Of a stretch of DNA of 64,000 nucleotides, positions 56,324 through 64,000 are shown piece by piece. This DNA comes from Mauremys mutica (Eukaryota > Chordata > Testudines > Geoemydidae). The stretch covers positions 10,001,553 to 10,065,552 of the forward strand of contig NC_059079.1 of the NCBI RefSeq assembly GCF_020497125.1, read 5' to 3'. Numbering within the stretch: the stretch's first letter is position 1; each line of letters starts with the position of its first letter. Made by a program: the position numbers and the translations under genes. The notes under the pieces were generated by a model. That model saw nothing but the letters and a program-made list of their open reading frames with translations. It made no database searches and was not told where the DNA came from.

Positions 56324-57395
56324 AAGAACATAAGAATGGCCGTACTGGGTCAGACCAAAGGTCCATCTAGCCCAGTATCCTGTCTACCAACAGTGGCCAA
56401 CGCCAGGTGCCCCAGAGGGAATGAATCTAACAGGTAATGATTAAGTGATCTCTCTCTTGCCATCCATCTCCACCCTCTGACAAACAGAGGCTAGGGACAC
56501 CATTCCTTACCCATCCTGGCTAATAGCCATTAATGGACTTAACCTCCATGAATTTATCCAGTTCTCTTTTAAATGCTGTTATAGTCCTGGCCTTCACAAC
56601 CTCCTCAGTTAAGGAGTTCCACAAGTTGACTGTGCGCTGTGTGAAGAAGAACTTCCTTTTATTTGTTTTAAATCTGCTGCCTATTAATTTCATTTGGTGA
56701 CCCCTAGTTCTTGTATTATGGGAATAAGTAAATAACTTTTTGTTATCCACTTTCTCCACATCACTCATAATTTTATATACCTCTATCATATCCCCCCCTA
56801 GTCTCCTCTTCTCCAAGCTGAAAAGTCCTAGCCTCTTTAATCTCTCCTCATACGGGACCCTCTCCAAACCCCTAATCATTTTAGTTGCCCTTCTCTGAAC
56901 CTTTTCTAGTGCCAGTATATCTTTTTTAAGATGAGGCGACCACATCTGTACGCAGTATTCAAGATGTGGGCGTACCATCGATTTATATAAGGGCAAATAA
57001 TATATTCTCTGTCTTATTCTCTATCCCCTTTTTAATGATTCCTAACATCCTGTTTGCTTTTTTGACCACCTCTGCACACTGCGTGGACATCTTCAGAGAA
57101 CTATCCATGATGACTCCAAGATTTTTTTCATGATTTTTTGTAGCTAAATTAGCCACCATCATATTGTATGTATAGTTGGGGTTATTTTTTCCAATGTGCA
57201 TTACTTTACATTTATCCACATTATATTTCATTTGCCATTTTGTTGCCTAATCACTTAGTTTTGCGAGATCTTTTTGAAGTTCTTCACAGTCTGCTTTAGT
57301 CTTAACTATCTTGAGCAGTTTAGTATCATCTGCAAACTTTGCCACCTCACTTTTTACCCCTTTCTCCAGATCATTTATGTATAAGTTGAATAGGA
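56324..57395 (-). mobile_element. CR1 LINE, about 1.07 kb
   Basis: The plus strand starts AAGAACATAAGAATGGCCGT ACTGGGTC with the CR1 3' end of a second subfamily (reverse). Protein remnants: [40 protein letters not shown] (56520-56996) and CKVMHIGKNNPNYTYN (56983-57231), with one frameshift between. Truncated at the right in the RT region. Confidence 0.93.
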
Positions 57396-57804
57396 TTTAC
57401 AGGACTAGGCCCAAAGTTTCCATAAAATAGAGCAGACTGAATCTGCCCTCCTCTTTAATTCAGAAAGAAAGCCTCTGGAGAACAGGTATCAGCATAAACT
57501 TCTCTCTGGGAGGAAGCAGAAGAGGTGTAGATGAAGGAGCAGTTGCCATGGCTACTGCAAAAGCAAACCTCTCCTTTCACATTCAGTTTTTGAGACACCA
57601 ATGGCTACCCTCTTCTGGTGCTTGGACTAAAACCCTCACAATGCACCGGTAGATTTCGGAGACCCCACCACAACTGCAGTCAATGGAAAACCATTCTTCT
57701 ACTATAAAACTCAATTCTGGTCCAAATACACATTAGTTTTTAAGACACATCAATACAACTAACCCTCTTTCAGGAAATTCATGCTAACAGAAAAATCTAC
57801 TTAC

Positions 57805-57895
57805 TGCCAACAAAGGGGTCAGACTGGAAGAAGTCTAAATTGGCTTCTGTAACTTGATCAGGCAGAGGATGATATTCTGTAGCAAATGGATCTTC
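57805..57895 (-). CDS. EPS15: EPS15 exon: EDPFAT ... FFQSDPFVG
   Basis: Acceptor TTTCCCCCTAG|GAA, donor GGCA|GTAAGT. 91 bp: E-D-P-F-A-T-E-Y-H-P-L-P-D-Q-V-T, E-A-N-L-D-F-F-Q-S-D-P-F-V-G plus one base of Ser. First two DPF motifs of the AP-2 region. Confidence 0.97.
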
Positions 57896-58248
57896 CTAGG
57901 GGGAAAAGTATGAAATGTTTTAGGTAGAAAGTTAGATAAAACATTTGCCATTTGAAGTTTAGAGAAATAAGGATACTAAAAGTTAAAAGACCAACTACAA
58001 TTCTACTTAATTCAGTGATGGACAGCTAAAAAGTCAGTCAACAGAAATCTTCAGTATACCAGATGACATGAAAAAAAAGTTTTCCATACATTCATACCCA
58101 AAATTAAGAGCAACTGTAGAAATCAAAGTGATGACAATAAGTGTTTTATGGTCACGTGGTGACTCAGTGATTGGAAGTGAACATAATCCATCTCATACAA
58201 TGTAAAGATTTCTTGCTATATTCTGTTTTTAAAACTGTACAAACCCAC

Positions 58249-58326
58249 TTTTTTGTCAACAGTTGCAGTCAGGGTCTCTTTCTCTTCTCCAATAGCAGCA
58301 TTTGTTGTTTCAGGGCTATTCCTTAC
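58249..58326 (-). CDS. EPS15: EPS15 exon: linker, low conservation
   Basis: Acceptor GTTATAATAG|GTA and donor GACAAAAAA|GTGGGT, 78 bp, in phase on both sides: V-R-N-S-P-E-T-T-N-A-A-I-G-E-E-K-E-T-L-T, A-T-V-D-K-K. Only S-P-E and the general acidic nature match mammals. The mammalian exon as I recall it is longer (it has an extra stretch after the lysine). The acceptor has a poor pyrimidine tract, so this exon is the least certain. Confidence 0.8.
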
Positions 58327-58676
58327 CTATTATAACAAACAAGAACACTGACATTCACATATGATAAGATTCTACCCTCTACAATATGAAAGGGTTTCTG
58401 TATCAGAGATGGAATATGCTTCAACAAAAGACTATGCCAATTGTAAAACACACCTATTAAAAAGGAACAGATCTACAGAATATTGATTTTCCATATGGCA
58501 AATTGACACAAAAACATACTGTAGCCTATTCAAATATCTAAAAAGAGAATACATACCTTATGGGCCAAGAGCATCTTTATATTTTGTAACATTATGAAAT
58601 GCTTAGAGAACTCTGAAAATGCAGTGAAAGCCAAGAACCCAAGAAAAAAGGCAGTTCAGCAAGCAGAGCAGCTTTA

Positions 58677-59395
58677 GAGCATGGCTACACTTGCAGCTGT
58701 AGAGCGCTTTGAGTTAAACCAGCCTTCGTAGAGCCCAGTAGGAAAAGTGCTGCAATCTGTCCACACTGACAGCTTCAAGCGCACTGGCGTGGCCACATTT
58801 GCGGCACTTACAGTGGCATTGGGAGTGGTGCATTATGGGCAGCTATCCCAGTATGCAAGTGACTGCAACGTGCTTTTAAAATGGGAGGAGTAGGGTGGAG
58901 TGTGACAGGGAGTGTGTTGTGTAGGGAGAGAGAGTGGGTTTTTGGGGGGCTGAGAGCATGTCAGCATACTGTCTTGTAAGTTCAGGCAGCAGCAGACCTC
59001 TCTCTCCCCCCAGCCTCTCTCTCTCTCTCTCATACACACAGCATTCCCAGTAACGGCTTGCATGCTGGCTGTCAGAAACGGGGCTTTGAAAGGGCATTTC
59101 CGCATTCCTATATGAGTTCAAAACAATGACGGGAGTGGCCACTTTATTTAAGGAGATTATGGGACATTTCCGGAGGTAGATCAGAGTGTAGTAACGCAAC
59201 ACCTCATTCACACTGATGCTGGGGCGCTTCAGCGGAGGCACAGCAAACGTTATTCCTCTCGCCGAGGCGGAGTACCAGCAGCGTTGTAGCCGCGGAGTCA
59301 GAGTGATCTACGTGCCTTGCCAGTGTGGATGGGGAGTGAGCTAGTGCGCCCGGGGCTCCTTTACTGCACACTAACTCGCAAGTGTAGCCAAGCCC
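58677..59395. mobile_element. PIF/Harbinger-type MITE, 719 bp
   Basis: The ends GAGCATGGCTACACTTGC and, reversed, GGGCTTGGCTACACTTGC are inverted. TTA lies outside both ends (58674-58676 and 59396-59398), the Harbinger target size and sequence. The interior has GCATTATGGGCAGCTATCCC and a (CT)n tract (59008-59029). The 90- and 121-codon minus frames inside are not genes. Confidence 0.88.
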
Positions 59396-59753
59396 TTAGA
59401 TTTCAGTACTATTTCTCATTCTGTCCATGCTACCTAAGTTGTAGAAGATTGTTCTCCTTTTGCACACAGGGAATATCAATTCAGATCACTAAATTTATGA
59501 GAGACTTGTTTTGGTGACAATTGTGTATTGCACAAAATAAACGTATTACATAGTCACTTGTCATCCAAATGAAAATTGCCTGAGCTCATGATCCTCATCT
59601 TCCAACAAAATGAAATATGATCTTTGATAAAATGACTGATTTGTTGTGCCTTTTTAAAAAAAAAAACTTCAGCTTTACTACATTCCTAACTCATTCAGAT
59701 GTCACTACTGTACTATATAATAACTAAGAAGGCAATCAAAACTCTTTACTCAC

Positions 59754-59951
59754 TGGAGACTCATGGTTTATTTGTTCAGCTTCTGCTGAACTCTCCCTTT
59801 CAGCATTCTCATTAAGGTTAGCAGCTTCACTGCTGCTGTTGCTAAGGCTAGAATGATCTGCAGTTCCATTAACAAGTAGGTTGTGTGGGTGAGAGTGCCA
59901 GTTAAATTGGTTATTTTCCAATTCTTTCAGCTCAAACAGTTTTGTTTCCAT
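59754..59951 (-). CDS. EPS15: EPS15 exon: end of coiled coil and serine-rich linker
   Basis: Acceptor TTTCTCTTTGCAG|ATG, donor TCTCCA|GTGAGT. 198 bp, 66 codons: M-E-T-K-L-F-E-L-K-E-L-E-N-N-Q-F-N-W, then VNGTADHSSLSNSSSEAANL and HESP. The ATG at the exon start is internal, not a start codon. The N-x-x-NW and NSSSEAANLNE parts are conserved with mammals and separate EPS15 from EPS15L1. Confidence 0.97.
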
Positions 59952-60179
59952 CTGCAAAGAGAAAGCATAAATACATATACTAGTATAGCAGCAGGAGAAA
60001 ATAGTGCATACTTTTCTGCTTAAACATGAGAGATAGAGAATGCAGTATGTACCTGAAATTACTGTTTTCTGAAAGTGAAGAACAACAGAGCCATACTCTT
60101 GGGTTTCAGCCTCAGGTGTGAGGTTCAGAACATGATTAGCACAAAAAAAATGTAGAAGAGGAGAAGCCATGTGGTCTAA

Positions 60180-60350
60180 GAACAGAACTAGATGCTATGA
60201 ACTCAGATGAATCCCACTTCTAACAAGAACTTAGTCTATAGAGTTGGGTAAATCATAACCTCTCTCACACTGTTTCCCCACCTGGAAAACGCCACCCTAC
60301 CTCATAGGTGTATTGTGAGGAGCAATTAACATTCATACAGTACTTTGAAG
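60180..60350 (+). repeat. MIR-like SINE fragment
   Basis: GTTGGGTAAATCATAACCTC, CTGTTTCCCCACCTGGAAAA, CTACCTCATAGGTGTATTGT and GAGGAGCAATTAACATTC, the 3' half of a forward MIR. Confidence 0.55.
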
Positions 60351-60639
60351 ATATGCAGCAGTATTACCAGAGTCACAGATCCCATTATCCATGAGCACCA
60401 TTAAGCTGCATTAGTCCCCAACTGTTTTTTTGTTTTTAACAAAGTTAAGACAAAATTGCAAAGGCAACATCTAGCAGAATTCCCACTTTAAAGGAACAAA
60501 AAATACACATTAATCATTTTCTCCAAAGGTGAGTTAATAGACATTTGTAAAGACCAAAAATCTCACGGGATGTCACCATAAGGAGATCTATATTCACGTC
60601 TACCTACTATCTATCTGTACCAATTGTTACTGTAGCATC

Positions 60640-60850
60640 ATAGCACCTCACAGTCTAAAGCATTTATCTGCACAACCACCCTGTAAGGTAGGGAAGTATT
60701 ATTCCATTTTACAGATGGGAACTGAGGCACCCAGGCTAAGTCATTTGTCCAAGGTCACAGAGGAATCCTGCGGAGGAGTAGGAAATTCAACCAGCATCTT
60801 CTGAGTCCCAGGCTAGTACCCTAACCATTAGACAATCCTGCCATAGCCAC
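60640..60850 (-). repeat. MIR SINE, well preserved
   Basis: CATAGCACCTCACAGTC, TTATTCCATTTTACAGATGG, GGAACTGAGGCACCC, TTTGTCCAAGGTCACAGAGG and CCCTAACCATTAGACAATCC cover nearly the whole MIR in reverse. Confidence 0.85.
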
Positions 60851-61205
60851 CAATGTACTTTCTGTACATTATTTGTAAGCGGGGATAGAGGGGGAAATCA
60901 GGAAGACCAAAAGAAAATATGAATTCAAAAATCTGTTTTAAAAAAAAAAGAAAGAAGATTGCTACTTATGGCAAGAAAAATACAATTAACCACTCAAAAA
61001 TAAATGTGAGGAACAGATACTGTCTTAAGCGCCTCTTTGCTAATGGAAGAAAAGGAATAAAGCAGAGGAGACAAAGACATGCTCTCTCAACCTGGGTTCA
61101 CATACCCTGTGATGCAACAATGCTTCTAAACTGCATGCCTATGGCTGAAATAAAGGAGTGTGGATATACTGTACATTATCTCTAAAGGAAAAGATACATT
61201 TTTAT

Positions 61206-61680
61206 TACAGTATATCCTTGTTCAGAAGCTGAATATTTTTGGTTAAAAAGTGACTCAAAGAGCGGGGGTCGGCTTATAAACAGATCTACACCAAAATTTG
61301 AAGATTTTAAACTCTATGGAATTGAATATTTAATACATTGTCGTTTTGTTTACTTGGAGTGTCTGCAGGCATGGAGCCCCTCAGCTCCCTGTGGCCGCAG
61401 TTCACCGTTCCCAGCCAATGGGAGCTGCAGGAAGTGGCATGGGGACAGCAAACTGTGGCCACAGGGAGCTGAGAGGCTCCATGCCTGCAGACGCTCCAGG
61501 TAAAAAAAAACGTCCCAATGCGCCAGCGGCTTACCCTGATGGCTGGGAGCCAAAGTTTGCCAACCCCTGAAATACAGGGTCGGCTTATGAAAGGGTCATA
61601 TAGTTTTTGCTATTTTTAGCAAACCGTCTTGGGGGGTTCGGCTTATAAACAAACGGGCTAATGAACAAGTATAGACGGTA
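61206..61680. mobile_element. Mariner/Tc1-type element with internal foldback
   Basis: TA flanks both ends (61206-61207, 61679-61680). The left end TACAGTATATCCTTGTTCA and the right end reversed, TACCGTCTATACTTGTTCA, match closely. GGTCGGCTTATAAAC occurs near the left end and GGTTCGGCTTATAAAC near the right, here in direct orientation. In the middle is a 148-bp hairpin (61353-61500) followed by GTTTGCCAACCCCTGA, which looks like the end of a hAT MITE inserted in it. Confidence 0.8.
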
Positions 61681-62387
61681 ATTCACATGAAGTGAGGCTT
61701 AACACCAAAAATAAAAATGCAAGTGTACAATAACGACATAGCGATGATGGCTCTAAAACTCCCAACATTAAATTTCCAGGTTAAAAGCTAAATTAAGATT
61801 TTTTAGGTTCAGAGCTAAAAAACCAGACTTACCCATGGAATTCAAAATAAAAAATATCTGGTTTGTATATTAGCAGAAGTAGCTGTGCCGTAACCAAGCA
61901 GGGAGAAGGACCCTGACCATAGTGCTCTCTAGCATGAAAACCAAAGCCATATTAACAGTGGCCTCTAGAGGTGCACTTCATCTTTCCAGTCAAATGAGAA
62001 GTATCCTGCTAAAAACTGGTAAGGCATTCAGAGAGAGAGAAAAACAGCAAAAAACAAGGATGCATATTAGCTACACTGATGTCCAGGAGTAGCACAGGGA
62101 AACGGAGTCAACCACTAGCAAAAATAAAGTTGAGTGTGGGTGTGGGGGGAAAGCAGAGAAATAAAAGGGGTTTCAGATCTACAGTATAACCAGAGGGGCA
62201 CTAATTCAACACAGTGATTGCAAATGGAAGCTACAATGCTCTTTTAAACAGCATACAGAATAAATAGTGTACATATGGAGTACGTGTGTGCATGGTGGCT
62301 AGTGCACCAGTTTTTTACCTCTGGATAACTAGTCTCAAACACAAATGAAAATACATTTGATGGTTCTCAATTTAATCTCATTTACGC

Positions 62388-62530
62388 AATCATAGAAGTA
62401 TATGACTAGAAAGGACCTCAAGTTCAGTGCCCTGCACTCAAGGCAGGATTAACTATTATCATTCTAGACCATCCTTGACAGGTTTTTGTCTAACCTGCTC
62501 TTAATCTCCAATGACAATGCTCCAAATCAC
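62388..62530 (-). mobile_element. CR1 LINE 3' end, short
   Basis: ATCATAGAAGTATATGACTAGAAAGGACCTCAAG..., GACCATCCTTGACAGGTTTTTG and TCTAACCTGCTCTTAATCTCC are the reverse of the CR1 terminus also seen at 52604. Confidence 0.85.
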
Positions 62531-62999
62531 AAAACCAACATAAACCTTTGAAGGTTCCACTCAAAATGTGTCAATGACCAGAATAGCAAAGGCTGTCCAG
62601 GGTCAGGGCTGGAGTACAAAGCCTAGATAGCAGCACTGACTTGAGCTAAGTATAGTACAGGCAGCTGCTAGTTCCTCACTTTCAAGAAATTTTCTTATAA
62701 AATTATGATTTTATTAAGTAAAATGTACATTGTAATATAAATGAGGCTCCTGTATCATCCAAAACATAAGCTCATTGACCTTGGAGAATTTAATAATAGA
62801 AATACCATAGCTCGCATAGCATCATCTTATAATTAATATCAGACTCCAGTAATATTAACCAGTTAGCAGGAAACAAAATTTGTATAAGGAAGCAAAAGAA
62901 AAATGAGCAAAGAAAAGTAAAGGAACCCCCCCTCCTCCCCAAAGGGGTGTTTTCTTAGGATATATTAACATTTGTTGATACTTTTCCACAATGCCTTAC

Positions 63000-63197
63000 T
63001 GAATCGATTTCCTGTTGTGTATCCTGCAGATGCTGCTGAAGAGGTCCCAGCTGTGCTTTCCCTGACTCTACGCATTGCTCTAGCTCAGCAGTTTCTTGCT
63101 GCAGGCGACTTAGCTCCTCTTGAGCTTTGGTCAGTTCCTCCTCATATGTTGAGATCTTAGATTCCTGATTCATTACTTCAGCCTTCAGTGAGGCAAT
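63000..63197 (-). CDS. EPS15: EPS15 exon: coiled coil
   Basis: Acceptor TTCATTCTGCAG|ATT, donor GATTCA|GTAAGG. 198 bp, 66 codons: I-A-S-L-K-A-E-V-M-N-Q-E-S-K-I-S-T-Y-E-E, then E-L-T-K-A-Q-E-E-L-S-R-L-Q-Q-E-T-A-E-L-E, and L-Q-Q-H-L-Q-D-T-Q-Q-E-I-D-S. Heptad leucines and the charged pattern give the EPS15 coiled coil, used for dimerisation and for intersectin/EPSIN-complex assembly. Confidence 0.98.
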
Positions 63198-63875
63198 CTG
63201 CAGAATGAAGGAACACTTCATTAATTAAAACCAGATCCAATTGAAATATGATGTGTTTATCAGAAACTACTTTCAAATACCAAAAAATAATCAGGAAAAA
63301 TCCCAGCTGCAATTATTGTATTTTCCCACTGGAGATTTAAGGCCATATTGATGCTAAGATTAACCAGTGGTAGCCAAAAGTGGGTTTAAATATCATCATG
63401 GCTAACAGGGTTTTAGCATGGATTCCTTGACAAACATGGACAGATTTTTATATTGATAACACTGTCAGGATGCTATGCCTAGAGGGGATAGTTTAGATTC
63501 TTGCTATAGATTATCTGGAGTTGATAGCCTATAATACAGTTTACAGAAAAAGCATCTGTCTACATTGCTCAGTGAAAGTGTCAGAATGCTGCTAGCTACA
63601 ACTGTAGTTAACACAAGGATAGTCAGCATGTTTTCAACCCTAGCATAGGCAGGACCTATATGTAACAGGGAATCACTGAACTGAAAGATGTTTTTCCCCC
63701 CACTTATTGTTCCTCACCCAGCCCAAAGTATCTCACTGTTTTCTCCTACTCGAGCTATGCTCCTCTCCCAATCACAGTCACTCATTAAAAGGGCAATTTT
63801 CTTCCAGTGGAGGGCTGGAGTAGACATCCATCAATAACGGTCTCAACTGAAAAGATATAAACTAACAGAACATAC

Positions 63876-64000
63876 CAAATGGGCCTCTTCAGCACATTTT
63901 TGCCTAATATCATTAAGTTGCTCCTCTAACTTGGCTTTTTGCTCATCGAGGCCATTAAGGATTTCCTGTGCTTCCTGTTTCTGAGCTTGCAGCTTCTGTA
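63876..64000 (-). CDS. EPS15: EPS15 exon: coiled coil (runs off window)
   Basis: The donor CATTTG|GTATGT lies at 63874-63875. Reading to the window edge gives two bases (fitting Leu), then Q-K-L-Q-A-Q-K-Q-E-A-Q-E-I-L-N-G-L-D-E-Q and K-A-K-L-E-E-Q-L, I-R-Q-K-C-A-E-E-A-H-L. 125 bases visible; the exon's 5' end is beyond 64000. Confidence 0.97.

Larger units (their letters stand above)
34361..64000 (-). other. EPS15: EPS15 gene, 3' part (12 coding exons)
   Basis: EPS15 is the clathrin-pit scaffold that links AP-2 and ubiquitinated receptors such as EGFR at the plasma membrane. Twelve exons on the minus strand join without phase conflict into 497 codons plus a partial first codon and a stop: coiled coil, acidic/serine linker, fourteen DPF motifs, proline-rich PPALPPKTGTPTRP, NFANFSA, and two UIMs. 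The introns (with main contents) are 63198-63875 (none), 59952-62999 (mariner, MIR), 58327-59753 (Harbinger), 57896-58248, 55909-57804 (CR1), 51305-55872 (CR1), 50104-51167 (MIR), 45860-50033 (DIRS with nested hATs), 44583-45782, 38579-44419 (LINE, mariner, LTR) and 34508-38402 (hAT). The EH domains lie right of the window. EPS15L1 is excluded by the linker sequence LENNQFNW and the UIM tail. Confidence 0.97.

Noticed and set aside
59754..60170. 144-codon frame starting at an upstream ATG
   Set aside because: Only 59754-59951 is exon. The rest reads through the intron past a clean acceptor TTTGCAG.

Overview
The window is vertebrate nuclear DNA, almost certainly from a cryptodiran turtle. It has split genes with GT-AG introns. 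Two copies of the tortoise-type tRNA-derived SINE with a CR1-like tail are present (about 5241-5439 and 27751-27939), along with many CR1 LINE copies ending in the ATTCTATG-type tail, and a mix of hAT, Harbinger and mariner miniature elements, LTRs and a DIRS element. Nothing suggests a bacterial, viral or organellar source. Most open frames are shadows or decayed transposon protein.

Two host genes lie head-to-tail on the minus strand. The right half (34361-64000) is the 3' part of EPS15, the endocytic adaptor. Twelve coding exons can be placed base by base, and all phases agree: part of the central coiled coil, a linker, fourteen DPF motifs that bind AP-2, a proline-rich PPALPPK segment, and two ubiquitin-interacting motifs ending in SEISEA and a stop. 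The three EH domains lie beyond the right edge. A 3'UTR of about 2.3 kb runs to a poly(A) signal near 32101. About 9.5 kb further left is a CpG island (22107-22645), the likely promoter of the neighbour TTC39A. One clear internal TTC39A exon (7396-7497) follows after a 14.7-kb intron. The next TTC39A exon was not found and probably lies left of base 1. The order EPS15 then TTC39A on one strand matches what I recall of the mammalian locus.

The introns and the intergenic gap are packed with repeats. I found target-site duplications for many, so their ends are exact: hAT elements at 14477-14695, 15398-15764, 18568-19305, 23991-24462, 47469-48101 and, nested in the last, 47655-47978; a Harbinger-type element at 58677-59395; a mariner-type element at 61208-61678; and a solo LTR at 42499-43354. 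EPS15 intron 45860-50033 holds a decayed DIRS tyrosine-recombinase retrotransposon with inverted terminal repeats and recognisable RNase H and recombinase remnants. The last EPS15 intron holds a 1.7-kb hAT that keeps the transposase C-terminal dimerisation region.

The most unusual structure is at 8249-8726. Two diverged direct repeats of about 200 bp flank only 76 bp containing a tRNA-Pro-type primer binding site and a purine tract, which is the layout of a terminal-repeat retrotransposon in miniature (TRIM). Each repeat also carries a tRNA-like B box. No CRISPR array, operon or novel gene cluster is present. All assignments come from reading the sequence and remembered family features; no search was run.
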